This document shows, piece by piece, positions 24,236 through 42,358 of a stretch of 64,000 nucleotides of DNA; the stretch's first letter is position 1, and each line of letters starts with the position of its first letter. The position numbers and the translations under genes were made by a program. Location of the stretch: contig JAJDOG010000082.1 in assembly GCA_022340285.1 (NCBI GenBank), positions 31,195 to 95,194 of the forward strand, given 5' to 3'. Below the pieces are notes generated by a model. That model was not told where the DNA came from. It searched no databases and saw only the letters and a list, made by a program, of their open reading frames with translations. Source of the stretch: Betaproteobacteria bacterium (lineage in GTDB: Bacteria; Pseudomonadota; Gammaproteobacteria; Burkholderiales; SG8-39).

Positions 24236-25408
24236 TCAAGCGGCTTGCAACCGGCTCCACCAATCCTGGTACGCGCGCATGTTCTTCGGGAAGACGTTCT
24301 GCCATGCGTTGCCGGCAACGGCGTAGCGTTGGGCCTTGCGTGCCATGATGTCCTTGACGTTCTGGCGCGTCGCGGCATCGAAATCGGCAGGATGAGCATC
24401 GAGGTAGACGTCCACGCCCTTCATCTGGGGCGCAAAGCCCAAGCCCGACACGGTCCGCGCGCCGAACCACGGCGAGAGATAGACGTTCGCGAGGCTATAG
24501 AACGCCGCATCCATGCCGCGCTGCCGTCCGCCCTTGGTGAGCATCACCACGTTGTTCCAGGTCTGGTGGCCCTCCTTCATGGTGCCGTAGCGGACGTCGA
24601 CGCCCTTCTTGCGCGCGACGAGCTGAATCGGCTCCCAGCACGACGACAACACGACCTCCTTGCTCGCGAGCAGGTCCACGCCGTTCTGAAACCCGTCCCA
24701 GAACGTCCGGAACTGACCCTTCTTCTTGTAGCCGATGAGAAATTCGCAAACTGCCTTCACCTCCCCGGGGGACATGTCGGCCGCGTCCTTGATCTCGACC
24801 TTCCCGCTCTGCTGGAGATAGATGGCCACATTGGTGAGCGTGGGGCCAAAGTCGTTCTGCAGGGCGACGCGTCCCTTGAACTGCGCGTCGAACATCACGC
24901 CCCAACTATCTGGATGGAAGCCGAGCGCCTCGTAGTTGTACGCCATGGAATCTGCGTTGGAGATGTAGGGCACGGCGTACACCTTGCCGCCGTAGCGCAG
25001 CGTGTCGGCGGCGGGAGCTCCTTCGTGGTAGACGTCGATGATGTTCTGCCAATTCGGGATGCGGCTCGTGTCGAGCTCGACGATCGCCTTGTTTTCGGCG
25101 AGCGCATCCTCCATGCCGCCGCCGTTGTCGGTCAGTGCGTCGAAGAGCTTCTGCCCGTCCCCGACCACCATCTTCTGGATTGCCTCGTCGGCGCGGGCGC
25201 TCTTGGCGGTGTTCTTGATCTGGATCTTCGCCTGGGCCGCCATGGCGCTGAAGTCCTTGGCGCCGACCTTGGCGATGCCGGGCGCCCAGTAGCGCAGCGC
25301 GTCCCCCTCCGCGGCCGAAACGCCGGGGATACGCCCTAGCGCTGCCGCCGCCGCGATGCCGCCCAGGCTGTTGATGAACATTCGACGCGAGAATTCCTGC
25401 TGATTCAT
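24236..25408 (-). CDS. ABC transporter solute-binding protein (PotD-like), Tat leader
   Basis: 390 residues from MNQQEFSRRMF; a GGAGGAGA ribosome binding site lies just upstream, which decides against the track start at 25522. The leader 'SRRMFINSLGGIAAAAALG' fits a twin-arginine signal, so it may be exported folded. The mature part is a type II periplasmic binding protein with 'KMVVGDGQKLFDALTDNGGG' and 'YAVPYISNADSMAYN', typical of the spermidine/putrescine and related group. It heads the potD-B-C-A-like operon, 125 nt after aapP on the same strand. Confidence 0.87.
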   Translation of the reverse strand: MNQQEFSRRMFINSLGGIAAAAALGRIPGVSAAEGDALRYWAPGIAKVGAKDFSAMAAQAKIQIKNTAKSARADEAIQKMVVGDGQKLFDALTDNGGGMEDALAENKAIVELDTSRIPNWQNIIDVYHEGAPAADTLRYGGKVYAVPYISNADSMAYNYEALGFHPDSWGVMFDAQFKGRVALQNDFGPTLTNVAIYLQQSGKVEIKDAADMSPGEVKAVCEFLIGYKKKGQFRTFWDGFQNGVDLLASKEVVLSSCWEPIQLVARKKGVDVRYGTMKEGHQTWNNVVMLTKGGRQRGMDAAFYSLANVYLSPWFGARTVSGLGFAPQMKGVDVYLDAHPADFDAATRQNVKDIMARKAQRYAVAGNAWQNVFPKNMRAYQDWWSRLQAA

Positions 25409-25533
25409 GGTCTCCTCCTTGTCGTGATACGCGGCCAGTGCCGCGTGAATCCGCAATCTACCACGGGGATCTGCGCGCCTCCGGAAGACGATGTCGCGAT
25501 CGGGCGCGTGACCGAGGCCCAATCTGTCGTCGT

Positions 25534-26277
25534 CTAGTGACCCAGGATCTGGCTGAGAAACAGCTTGGCGCGCTCGGTTTGCGGCGCCGCAAAAAACGCA
25601 TCCGGACGCGCCGCCTCGACGATCTCGCCCTGGTCCATGAACACGACCCGGTCAGCAACGGTGCGCGCAAAGCCCATCTCGTGGGTGACCACCACCATCG
25701 TCATGCCCTCCCGGGCGAGCTCGACCATCACGTCGAGCACTTCCTTGATCATCTCCGGATCGAGCGCGGAAGTCGGCTCGTCGAACAGCATCAGTTTCGG
25801 TCGCATCGCGAGCGCCCGCGCGATCGCGACGCGCTGCTGCTGTCCGCCCGAGAGCTGTCCGGGATACTTGCCCGCCTGCTCGGGGATCTTCACCCGCTCG
25901 AGCAGCTCCATCGCGAGCGCATCGGCGTCTTTCTTCGGCAGCTTGCGCACCCAGATCGGCGCGAGCGTCAGGTTCTCGAGCACCGTGATGTGCGGGAACA
26001 GGTTGAAGCTCTGGAACACCATCCCGACCTCGGTGCGGATCGCCTCGATCTTGCGTAGGTCGTCGCCGAGCTCGATGCCGTCGACGATCACCGTGCCGGA
26101 ATCGTGCGCTTCCAGCGCGTTGACGAGGCGAATGAGCGTCGACTTGCCCGAGCCCGACGGGCCGCACACGACGATTTTTTCCCCCTTGGCGACCGAGAGG
26201 TCGATGTCCTTGAGGGCCTGGAACGCGCCGAACCACTTGCTCACCCTGCACATCTCGATCATCGGTTGGCCGCTCAT
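25534..26277 (-). CDS. aapP: General L-amino-acid ABC transporter ATP-binding protein
   Basis: 247 residues; ATG overlaps the aapM stop as ATGA, so the 575-codon track ORF is a frame extension. Walker A '[19 protein letters not shown]', Q-loop '[12 protein letters not shown]', signature '[16 protein letters not shown]', Walker B '[14 protein letters not shown]' and H-loop '[11 protein letters not shown]' are all standard for polar amino-acid importers (GlnQ/AapP). It drives uptake through AapQ and AapM. Confidence 0.93.
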   Translation of the reverse strand: MSGQPMIEMCRVSKWFGAFQALKDIDLSVAKGEKIVVCGPSGSGKSTLIRLVNALEAHDSGTVIVDGIELGDDLRKIEAIRTEVGMVFQSFNLFPHITVLENLTLAPIWVRKLPKKDADALAMELLERVKIPEQAGKYPGQLSGGQQQRVAIARALAMRPKLMLFDEPTSALDPEMIKEVLDVMVELAREGMTMVVVTHEMGFARTVADRVVFMDQGEIVEAARPDAFFAAPQTERAKLFLSQILGH

Positions 26278-27344
26278 CGCCGCTGCCCCGGTTCGGGTTT
26301 TGCGAGCTCGCGCTCGAGATTCTGACTGTAGCGCGACATCGCGAAGCAGAACGCGAAATACACCAGCGCGGCGAAGAGATACGCCTCGACGCCGAAGCCG
26401 CTCCACGCCGGCTCGGTGAGCGACACCTTGATCGTCGAGAGCAGGTCGAAGAGCCCGATGATCAGCACCAGCGACGTGTCCTTGAAGAAGCCGATGAACG
26501 TGTTGACCAGCGGCGGAATCGAGATCCTGAGCGCCTGCGGCAGAATGATGAGCAGGGTCTTCTTCCAGTACGAGAGCCCGAGCGCATCGGCCGCTTCGTA
26601 CTGGCCGCGCGGGATCGCCTGCAGCCCGCCCCGCACCACCTCCGCGAGATAGGCGGCGGCGAAGAGAATCATCGCGATCTGCGCGCGCAACAGCTTGTCG
26701 ATGGTGACGCCGGCCGGCAGGAAGAGCGGCAGCATCACCGAGGCCATGAATAGGAGCGAGATGAGCGGCACGCCCCGGATGAGCTCGATGAATCCCACGC
26801 ACAGACCCTGGATCACCGGCATGCCTGAGCGCCTGCCGAGGGCGAGCAGGACCGACAGGGGAAACGCGATCGCGAGTCCGAACGTCGAGAGCAGCAGCGT
26901 CAGGATGAGGCCGCCCCACCGCTCGTTCTCGACGTAGGGCAGGCCGAGCACGCCGCCCCACATCAGCACGCCGACCACGACGAGGCCTACGATCCAGATC
27001 GGCACGAGCCGCCAGCTCCAGAACCGGCGGAGCGCGCTCGCGATCCAGAGCCCGATCAGAACGGCACAGGCGAGCGCCGGCCGCCAGTGCTGGTCGTACG
27101 GATAGGTGCCGAACAGGATGAAGCGGTGCTTGTCGGCGATGAACGCCCAGCACGCCCCTTCGCCCGCGGCGGCACGGCAGGCCTTCGAGTCGGGCGCATA
27201 CCAGATTGCGTCGAGGAATGCCCAGTCGATCAGCGGCGGCACCGCGCGCCACAGGAGCCACAGTGCGCCGATCGTCAGCAGCGCGTTCGGCCAGCTCGAG
27301 AAGAGATTCGCGCGCAGCCAGCGCAAAATGAAGGCGTTCGTCAT
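26274..27344 (-). CDS. aapM: General L-amino-acid ABC transporter permease
   Basis: 356 residues. The long N-terminus with '[18 protein letters not shown]' and a Cys-containing periplasmic loop is characteristic of AapM/BztC-type permeases. The His/Glu/Gln permease domain follows: '[21 protein letters not shown]', '[20 protein letters not shown]' (EAA loop) and '[19 protein letters not shown]'. It is coupled to aapP by ATGA and preceded by a 136-nt gap after aapQ. Confidence 0.92.
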   Translation of the reverse strand: MTNAFILRWLRANLFSSWPNALLTIGALWLLWRAVPPLIDWAFLDAIWYAPDSKACRAAAGEGACWAFIADKHRFILFGTYPYDQHWRPALACAVLIGLWIASALRRFWSWRLVPIWIVGLVVVGVLMWGGVLGLPYVENERWGGLILTLLLSTFGLAIAFPLSVLLALGRRSGMPVIQGLCVGFIELIRGVPLISLLFMASVMLPLFLPAGVTIDKLLRAQIAMILFAAAYLAEVVRGGLQAIPRGQYEAADALGLSYWKKTLLIILPQALRISIPPLVNTFIGFFKDTSLVLIIGLFDLLSTIKVSLTEPAWSGFGVEAYLFAALVYFAFCFAMSRYSQNLERELAKPEPGQRR

Positions 27345-27466
27345 CCTGTAAAAGAACTCCGCGATGGCGCAGGAGGGGATATACCAGGGGGAGTTCCCCC
27401 GTGTTCGTTTAAGGGGCGATTGCGGCGCACTCTTATTGCGTTGATCGAAATCACGGGCACTGACAT
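27341..27466 (-). CDS. Possible 41-codon ORF in the aapQ-aapM gap
   Basis: An ATG at 27466 is preceded by GTGAGGGAACTAG, giving an 8-9 nt spacing from GAGGG, and encodes [13 protein letters not shown]... ending SSFTG. Its TGA overlaps the aapM ATG as ATGA. The peptide has no recognisable feature. It may be a coupling ORF that feeds ribosomes to aapM, or chance. Confidence 0.25.
   Translation of the reverse strand: MSVPVISINAIRVRRNRPLNEHGGTPPGISPPAPSRSSFTG
27387..27400 (-). other. GC hairpin in the aapQ-aapM gap
   Basis: GGGGG-agtt-CCCCC forms a short perfect stem. There is no T-tract in the transcription direction, so it is more likely an RNA stability or processing element than a terminator. 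Confidence 0.3.
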
Positions 27467-27480
27467 GGCTAGTTCCCTCA

Positions 27481-28635
27481 CTAGCGCTCTGTCAGAGCGA
27501 TGCGTGCGTTGTACCAGTTCATGAAAGCCGAGATCGACAGCGAGATCGTCAGGTAGACCGCCATGATGATTGCGATGCCCTCGATCGCCTGACCGGTCTG
27601 GTTCATCGTGGTGTTCGCGATCGACACCAGATCGGGATAGCCGATCGCCACCGCGAGCGAGCTGTTCTTGGCGAGATTGAGGTACTGGCTGGTCAACGGC
27701 GGCACGATCACCCGCAGCGCCTGCGGCAGAACGACGAGCCGCATGGTGAGGCCGCGGCGCAGGCCGAGCGCGTACGCGGCCTCGAACTGGCCGCGATGGA
27801 TCGCGAGCACCCCTGCGCGCACGATCTCGGCGATGAAGGATGCGGTGTAAGTGATGAGTCCCGCCGTGAGTGCCGCGAATTCCGGTGCCAGCACCGCGCC
27901 GCCGGAAAAGTTGAAGCCTTCGAATGCCGGCACGCTCATCGTGGTGGGAGCGCCCCCGACGAGCCAGGCGATCACCGGGGGAGCGATGAGCAGGGCGAGC
28001 GCCACTTCCGATACGGGGGGGCGTCGGCCCGTCTTCGCCTGGTGCTTGTCGGCCCACCACGCGAACGCGATCGCTGCAACGATTCCCGCGGCAAGGGCGC
28101 CAATCACCCAGGTGTATGCCGCGTCCCACGCCGGCACTGGAAAGAAGATGCCGCGGTTGGCAAGATAGACGCCGGGCAGCGGCTCGATTGCCGCGCGCGG
28201 TCCGGGAAGGTTCTCGGTGATGATCGCGTACCAGAAGAAGAGCTGCACCAGCAGCGGCACGTTGCGCACGAACTCGACGTAGGCGGCGGCGAGCTTTGCC
28301 ACCAGCCAGTTGCGGGAGAGCCGTGCAAGGCCGATGAGGGTGCCCAGCACCGTTGCGGCGACGATGCCGATCAGCGCGACGCGGAAGGTGTTCGCCAGGC
28401 CGACCGTGAGCGCGCGAAGGTATGTGTCCGCCGCGCTGTAGGGGATCAGCGTCGTCTCGCCGATCTCGAAGCCTGCCTCGCGCGACAGGAATCCGAAGCC
28501 GCTGGCAATATGCCGCGCCTCGAGGTTGGCGAGCGTGTTCGAGACCAGGTACCAGCCGATCAGAACTGCTGCCACGATCGCCCCGGCCTGGTACGCGACG
28601 GCGCGCAGCTTCGGATCGCCGGCCGAGAGCCTCAT
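27481..28635 (-). CDS. aapQ: General L-amino-acid ABC transporter permease
   Basis: 384 residues from ATG 28635; the stop of the cyclase gene and this start share one base (TGATG). The upstream part of the 616-codon track ORF is an out-of-frame read of the cyclase. AapQ/BztB features: long first periplasmic loop 'LEARHIASGFGFLSREAG', 'YVEFVRNVPLLVQLFFWYAI', EAA loop 'AEIVRAGVLAIHRGQFEAAY' and 'YLNLAKNSSLAVAIGYPDLV'. In known general amino-acid transporters AapJ, AapQ, AapM and AapP are contiguous; here aapJ lies about 12.6 kb upstream beyond the signalling genes. Confidence 0.92.
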   Translation of the reverse strand: MRLSAGDPKLRAVAYQAGAIVAAVLIGWYLVSNTLANLEARHIASGFGFLSREAGFEIGETTLIPYSAADTYLRALTVGLANTFRVALIGIVAATVLGTLIGLARLSRNWLVAKLAAAYVEFVRNVPLLVQLFFWYAIITENLPGPRAAIEPLPGVYLANRGIFFPVPAWDAAYTWVIGALAAGIVAAIAFAWWADKHQAKTGRRPPVSEVALALLIAPPVIAWLVGGAPTTMSVPAFEGFNFSGGAVLAPEFAALTAGLITYTASFIAEIVRAGVLAIHRGQFEAAYALGLRRGLTMRLVVLPQALRVIVPPLTSQYLNLAKNSSLAVAIGYPDLVSIANTTMNQTGQAIEGIAIIMAVYLTISLSISAFMNWYNARIALTER

Positions 28636-30194
28636 CAGGCCTTGAGCGCGACCACGTTGAGTGCGGGAACGGGCTTGAGCAGCCCCTTGAGGGTGAGTGA
28701 TCCGACTTCCTCGGTGTCGACCAGGTGCTCGACCGCACCTGCCAGGCGGGACGATACGAGGATCTGGCCACCCTTGGCTTCGCCGCATAAGCGCGCGGCC
28801 AGGTTCGTTACCGTGCCGATCGCGGCGTAGTCCCGGCGGCCCTCGAAGCCGATCGCGCCGATGGTCGCGTAGCCCTGTGCGATTCCCACGCCGAGCGCGA
28901 GATCCCAGCCCTGCTTCTTCCAGCCCGCCGCAAGTCTGGCAACGCACTCCCGCATCGCCAGCGCCATGCGCACCGCACGCTCGGCATGGTCCGGCACCTC
29001 CATCGGGTCGTTGAAGAAGATCATCATGCCGTCGCCGGTGAATCGTTCCAGCGTGCCCTCGTGCGCGAGGATGAGCTCGCCCATCGCGGCGTGGTATTCG
29101 CCCAGCACGCTCATGATCTCCTCGGGCTCGGCCGTCTCGGCGAACGACGTGAAGCCGCGGAGGTCGAGGAACACGACCGTCACCTGGCGGCGGTGCGTGC
29201 GCAGCGGGTCTTCTGCGCCGCCGCCCACGATCAGCTCGGCAAGCTGCGGCGAGAAGAAGCGCTTGAGGCGACCCAGCCGCTCGAGATGCGACACCCCCTC
29301 CTGGACGCGTTGCTCGAGCGTGCGGTTCCATTCCTCGAGCTCGGCAGCGTGGCGCACATCCTGGTCGCGCAGGCGCTTGCGCTCGAGGCAGGCGCTCACC
29401 CGGGCGCGCAGGATGACCGGACTGAAGGGCTTCGGCAGGAAGTCGTCGGCGCCGAGCTCGATGCAGCGCGCGACGCTTTCATCCTCGTCGAGCGACGAGA
29501 TCATGAGCACGGGGATGTCGCGCAACCGCTCATCCGCCTTGAGACGCTTCAGGACGTCGTAACCGTTGATGTCCGGCATCATCACGTCGAGCAGCACGAG
29601 ATCCACGGCCGCGGTCTCGAGCGTCGCGAGCGCCTCGGCGCCGCCCGCGGCCCGCAGGACCGCGAACCCTTCGCGCCCCAGGCGGCGCGCGAGCATCTCG
29701 CGGTTCTCGGGGTTGTCGTCCACCACGAGAACCACCCCGGCCCCCGATGCTGCGGCATGGCCGGCGACCGTCGGCAGTTCCGGCGTCGCCTTCGAAGCGG
29801 CGCGCTCGGTCACGCGCTGGGCGAGCCCGCCTTTGACGAGCAGGGCAAGGTGCTCTGCCGCGCCATTGATTCGACCGGCGTCCTTGGCGGCTTCCTCGGC
29901 GCCGCTGGCAACGAGTTCATCCTTGATGGCCTGGCTCGCCGCGAGGATGCGCTCGAGGGGCGAAGTGAGCTGCGCGGCGAGATGCTGCGCGGACTCGAGC
30001 GAGCCCGCGGCGGCCGGGCCGAGCAGCTCGTTGATCAGGCCGAGCAGCGCCTGGGCGTCGTCGAGCACCGCGCGGAGCCGCGGGGCGAGCTCGGCCCGCC
30101 CGCCGTCCTCGATCAGCATCTCGGTGTAGCCGATGATGTGATTCAGCGGCGTGCGCAGCTCGTGACGCAGCTGGGCGAGGGTCTCGCGATCCAT
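28635..30194 (-). CDS. Receiver-adenylate/guanylate cyclase with orphan HisKA segment
   Basis: 519 residues from ATG 30194, 2 nt after the upstream receiver stop. Order: a HisKA-like helix with H11 ('[19 protein letters not shown]', 9-27) but no ATPase domain; a receiver (about 153-270) with Asp203 in 'LVLLDVMMPDINGYD' and Lys255 in 'LPKPF'; a coiled coil (about 275-305); and a class III cyclase domain (about 335-475). Cyclase metal Asps are D344 ('VVFLDLRGFTSFAE') and D388 ('RFTGDGMMIFFNDP'); N464 and R468 ('NLAARL') are kept. The purine-selecting sites read Arg384 and Ala457 instead of Lys and Asp/Thr. It is likely a phosphorylation-controlled nucleotide cyclase and possible output of the kinase upstream. 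Confidence 0.87.
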   Translation of the reverse strand: MDRETLAQLRHELRTPLNHIIGYTEMLIEDGGRAELAPRLRAVLDDAQALLGLINELLGPAAAGSLESAQHLAAQLTSPLERILAASQAIKDELVASGAEEAAKDAGRINGAAEHLALLVKGGLAQRVTERAASKATPELPTVAGHAAASGAGVVLVVDDNPENREMLARRLGREGFAVLRAAGGAEALATLETAAVDLVLLDVMMPDINGYDVLKRLKADERLRDIPVLMISSLDEDESVARCIELGADDFLPKPFSPVILRARVSACLERKRLRDQDVRHAAELEEWNRTLEQRVQEGVSHLERLGRLKRFFSPQLAELIVGGGAEDPLRTHRRQVTVVFLDLRGFTSFAETAEPEEIMSVLGEYHAAMGELILAHEGTLERFTGDGMMIFFNDPMEVPDHAERAVRMALAMRECVARLAAGWKKQGWDLALGVGIAQGYATIGAIGFEGRRDYAAIGTVTNLAARLCGEAKGGQILVSSRLAGAVEHLVDTEEVGSLTLKGLLKPVPALNVVALKA

Positions 30195-30196
30195 CG

Positions 30197-30570
30197 TCAG
30201 CCGGCCGCTTTGCGTCCCAGCAGCGCTTCGATCTTGCCGAGCAGGCGCTCCATCTCCACGGGCTTCGTATCGAAGTCGTCGACGCCCGCCGCGAGCGCTT
30301 TCTCGCGGTCGCCCTCCATCGCATGCGCCGTCAGCGCGATGACCGGAATGCCCTGCGTGGCGGGAGACGCCTTGATCTGGCGCGTGGCCTCCCACCCGTC
30401 GACGCCGGGCAGGCTCATGTCCATCAGGATGAGCGCCGGGGATTCGGAGGCGGCCAGTGCGATACCCTGCTCGCCGTCTACCGCCATCGCGACCTCGTAG
30501 CCGCGCCGCACCAGGCGGCGCGAGAGCATGTCGCGGTTCATCTCGTTGTCCTCGACGAGCAGGATCTTGG

Positions 30571-30574
<4 letters not shown>
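30197..30574 (-). CDS. Single-domain response regulator (CheY/DivK-like)
   Basis: 125 residues, start GTG overlapping the giant kinase stop as GTGA. Acidic pair '[13 protein letters not shown]', phospho-acceptor Asp52 ('[13 protein letters not shown]'), Thr in '[12 protein letters not shown]' and Lys in 'DTKPVEME' are all present. There is no output domain, so it should relay phosphate or bind a partner. '[13 protein letters not shown]' resembles DivK-type receivers that follow hybrid kinases. Position between a hybrid kinase and a receiver-cyclase suggests a phosphorelay. Confidence 0.92.
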
Positions 30575-39576
<9,002 letters not shown>

Positions 39577-39613
39577 TACTCCACGAGTTGACGCGCATGT
39601 CGAGCAGCCCGAC

Positions 39614-41152
39614 TCATGCTGCAGCCCCCAGCATGGCGTAGAGTGCGTCGAGTTGCGCGCGGCGCTCCGGGGCAAGGTATGAGAAGTTGGCGCCCCGGTT
39701 CTCGATCTCGGAGTAGTGTGGGGACACCTCGCGTTCGATGTCCGCGCGAACGCTGGCGAGGAGCTCGCGCCGCTCGCCGGCCAGGTCGCCGACGATACGC
39801 TGCGCCGTAGCGGTATCGCCGCGCGCGAGGAAGAACGTCGCGAGCTGCACCTGGGCGCGCCGCACGCCGGGCAGGCTCTGCGCGCCCGGCTGATCGATTC
39901 CGAGCAGGATGTCGAGCAGCGCGTCGCGCGCAGTCACGTTCGCAACGGCCAACTCGACCAGCTGGGCGACGTCGTAGGCGGCGACCTCGAGCAGGAAGGG
40001 GAGACCGCTCGCCTTGGCCAGGCGCCCGTAGAACCGGATGCGGCTTGCCACCTCGAGCGCCGCCGGCTCGTCGCCGCGTGCGAGCAGCGTCTCGCCGAGC
40101 ATGCGGTACTGGTGCAGCACGTAGTAGGCGGTGCGCACATCCGACCCGTTGATCGACGCGCGCAGGTAGCTGTTGAAGGCACGCTGGCAGAGCACCACGA
40201 GCTCCGGTCGCTCCGCCCCGCAGAGCTCCGCAAGCCGACGGGTGTGGATCGCGATCATGCCCGCCACGTCGCGCGCGCTATTGACCGCATCGATGAACAG
40301 CGCGTGATACTGGCGCAGGATTTTCGACTCGAACCAGCTCCGCGTTCGGGCGACCTCTTCGAGCGCGGTCTGAGACATCGAGACGAAATCCGGGTCGCGG
40401 GCGATCGCGTCGTCGACGCGAAACCACTCCTCGGGCAGGGCGCCGCGCAGCCGCTCGACGTCCGTGAGCAACGTCGCGAGCGCCTCGATGGCGGACATCG
40501 CGATGGCGCGGTCGTAGCTGTTCATGGCGCCGCGCGCAACGTCCTCGAGCTCCTCGATGCTTTCGATCACGGCGAGCTCGGCGGCGTGCGGATCGCCCGT
40601 GACTGCATCTTGCACCTCGTTCAGCGCGGCGGCACGGATGCGGCGGATGACGCTGAGCGGTGAGACGAAGCGGAACACGTAGCCGAAATACGGGACGAGC
40701 GCGATCACGCACGCGGTCATCAGGCCCATGGCCAGGAGGAAACCGCCTCGAGGAACGATCGGCGCGTCGTGCACCTCCCCGGTGAGCACCAGCGCAAGCC
40801 AGATGCAGAGCGCCGTCGTGAGCACGAACAGCGTCATCACGGCCTGGTTCACGCGATCGCGCACGAACAGCGTGGTGACGCGATGCGTATAGCGGGTCGC
40901 GGCGAGTTGCACGACGATCGCGACCACAGTGATCAGGATTGCGAGCATGCCCGCGACGACCTGCGCCGCCGCGATGAGGACCGCGAGCGCCGCCGACTGG
41001 TCGAGCGTCTCGAGCCAGCGCAGCGGATGGCGCCACGCCGCGCTGCCCTCGAGCCAGCTCGCCAGTGCGAGAAGTGCTATGGAGAGCGCGAGCAGCCACG
41101 CGAAACCGCGCAGTCCGCCGCCGCGATCGCGTCGCTCGCCTTGCTGCGTCAT
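39614..41152 (-). CDS. DUF2254-like predicted membrane protein
   Basis: 512 residues. Four or five hydrophobic spans lie in the first about 165 residues ('[16 protein letters not shown]', '[20 protein letters not shown]', '[18 protein letters not shown]', '[20 protein letters not shown]'), followed by a large helical cytoplasmic region. '[19 protein letters not shown]' and '[15 protein letters not shown]' resemble DUF2254, a family of unknown function. It lies 57 nt after aapJ and 37 nt before the giant kinase on the same strand, so it is the first gene of the inserted cassette. A sensor or scaffold role is conceivable but unproven. Confidence 0.7.
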   Translation of the reverse strand: MTQQGERRDRGGGLRGFAWLLALSIALLALASWLEGSAAWRHPLRWLETLDQSAALAVLIAAAQVVAGMLAILITVVAIVVQLAATRYTHRVTTLFVRDRVNQAVMTLFVLTTALCIWLALVLTGEVHDAPIVPRGGFLLAMGLMTACVIALVPYFGYVFRFVSPLSVIRRIRAAALNEVQDAVTGDPHAAELAVIESIEELEDVARGAMNSYDRAIAMSAIEALATLLTDVERLRGALPEEWFRVDDAIARDPDFVSMSQTALEEVARTRSWFESKILRQYHALFIDAVNSARDVAGMIAIHTRRLAELCGAERPELVVLCQRAFNSYLRASINGSDVRTAYYVLHQYRMLGETLLARGDEPAALEVASRIRFYGRLAKASGLPFLLEVAAYDVAQLVELAVANVTARDALLDILLGIDQPGAQSLPGVRRAQVQLATFFLARGDTATAQRIVGDLAGERRELLASVRADIEREVSPHYSEIENRGANFSYLAPERRAQLDALYAMLGAAA

Positions 41153-41173
41153 CTCCCCCCTCTCGTCGACAGT

Positions 41174-41199
41174 CGCATCCTGTCTCCCGTCAGGATGCG
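41174..41199 (-). terminator. Strong hairpin after aapJ
   Basis: CGCATCCTG (41174-41182) pairs with CAGGATGCG (41191-41199), a perfect 9-bp stem with an 8-nt loop, between aapJ and the DUF2254-like gene. No T-run follows on the minus strand. Hairpins here often stabilise the binding-protein message or partially end transcription, giving more AapJ than downstream products. Confidence 0.5.
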
Positions 41200-41209
41200 G
41201 ATCAACGAC

Positions 41210-42232
41210 CTACCGGATCGGCGGCGAGTACATCAGTCCGCCTTTCGTCCAGAGATTGTTGATCCCGCGATCGAATCCCAGCGGCTTGAGATTGACGTCG
41301 AAGACCTCGCCGTAGTTGCCGACCTGCTTGACGATGTTGAACGACCAGCGATTGTCCAGGCCGAGCATCTTGCCGATGTCGCCGGTCGCCCCGACGAAGC
41401 GCTGGATCGAGGGATTGGTGCTCGACAGGTTCTGGTCGATGTTCTTAGACGTGAGCCCCAGCTCTTCAGCTTCGAGCATCGCGAAGAGCGTCCACTTGAC
41501 GACGTCGAACCACTTGTCGTCGCCGTGCCGCACCGCGGGCCCGAGAGGTTCCTTCGAAATCACCTCGGGTAGGATCACGTGGTCCGCTGGGTTCGGCGCC
41601 CGCGAAGCGCGGACCGCGACCAGGCCCGAAACGTCGGTCGTGTACACATCGCAGCGCCCGGCGAAGTACGCGTTCAGCACCTCCTCGAGCTTCTCGATCA
41701 CCACCGGCTTGAAGGTCATCCCGTTGGCGCGGAAATAGTCCGCGAGATTGAGCTCGGTGGTGGTGCCCGGTTGCACGCAAACGGTGGCGCCGTTCAGCTG
41801 CTTGGCGCTCGTCACGTTGAGCTTCTTCGGCACCATGAAGCCCTGGCCGTCGTAGTACAGTACCCCCGCGAAATTCAACCCGAGGCTCGTGTCGCGGCTT
41901 GCCGTCCAGGTGGTGTTGCGCGAGAGGACATCGATCTCGCCGGACTGAAGCGCGGTGAAGCGCTGCTGCGCCGTGAGCGGCGTGAAGCGCACCTTGGTCG
42001 GGTCGCCGAACACCGCTGCCGCCACCGCCCGGCACAGGTCGACGTCGATGCCCTTCCACTCGCCCTTCGAGTCGGGTTGCGAGAATCCGGCGAGCCCGGT
42101 GTTCACGCCGCACTGCACATAGCCTTTCGCCTTCACCGCATCGAGCGTGGACTGGGCCGTGGCGCGATCGGGCGCTGCGGCAAGCAGCATGCACGTCGCA
42201 CCAACGACCAACGCGAGCTTTCTCATCTTCAT
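41210..42232 (-). CDS. aapJ: General L-amino-acid ABC transporter binding protein
   Basis: 340 residues from ATG 42232, with GAGGAGG just upstream; the track start at 42457 is rejected. The Sec leader 'LALVVGATCMLLAAAPDRATA' precedes 'STLDAVKAKGYVQCGVNTGLA', the standard AapJ/BztA start. 'PLTAQQRFTALQSGEIDVLSR', 'VQPGTTTELNLADYFRANG' and the C-terminal 'PLGFDRGINNLWTKGGLMYS' match the family. It captures amino acids in the periplasm for AapQMP, which are encoded 12.6 kb downstream. Confidence 0.93.
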   Translation of the reverse strand: MKMRKLALVVGATCMLLAAAPDRATAQSTLDAVKAKGYVQCGVNTGLAGFSQPDSKGEWKGIDVDLCRAVAAAVFGDPTKVRFTPLTAQQRFTALQSGEIDVLSRNTTWTASRDTSLGLNFAGVLYYDGQGFMVPKKLNVTSAKQLNGATVCVQPGTTTELNLADYFRANGMTFKPVVIEKLEEVLNAYFAGRCDVYTTDVSGLVAVRASRAPNPADHVILPEVISKEPLGPAVRHGDDKWFDVVKWTLFAMLEAEELGLTSKNIDQNLSSTNPSIQRFVGATGDIGKMLGLDNRWSFNIVKQVGNYGEVFDVNLKPLGFDRGINNLWTKGGLMYSPPIR

Positions 42233-42270
42233 GCCTCCTCGGGGATGTTGCCGGGAACTCCGGACGGGCC

Positions 42271-42300
42271 AGTCTAGTCCCGCAGCACGCATCGCGGCAA
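42271..42300 (-). promoter_or_regulatory. Candidate sigma-70 promoter for aapJ
   Basis: On the minus strand TTGCCG and TAGACT are separated by 18 nt, 39 nt before the aapJ start codon. The fit is moderate (4/6 in each box) but the position is suitable, and no sigma-54 pattern is seen here. Confidence 0.35.
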
Positions 42301-42358
42301 CCGGACCCGATCCGCCCGGCTTCGCGGTAGGCTTCGCCTCTCGCCAACGGAGAAGACC

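Noticed and set aside
25534-27261. 575-codon ORF suggesting an extended AapP
   Set aside because: The upstream part is an out-of-frame read of aapM. The true start at 26277 overlaps the aapM stop as ATGA.
27481-29331. 616-codon ORF suggesting a fusion upstream of AapQ
   Set aside because: The first part is an out-of-frame read of the cyclase gene; AapQ starts at 28635 with the expected N-terminus.
28986-30500. 504-codon plus-strand ORF and similar ones under the giant kinase
   Set aside because: They are shadows of the minus-strand signalling genes in a high-GC genome and carry no recognisable domain.
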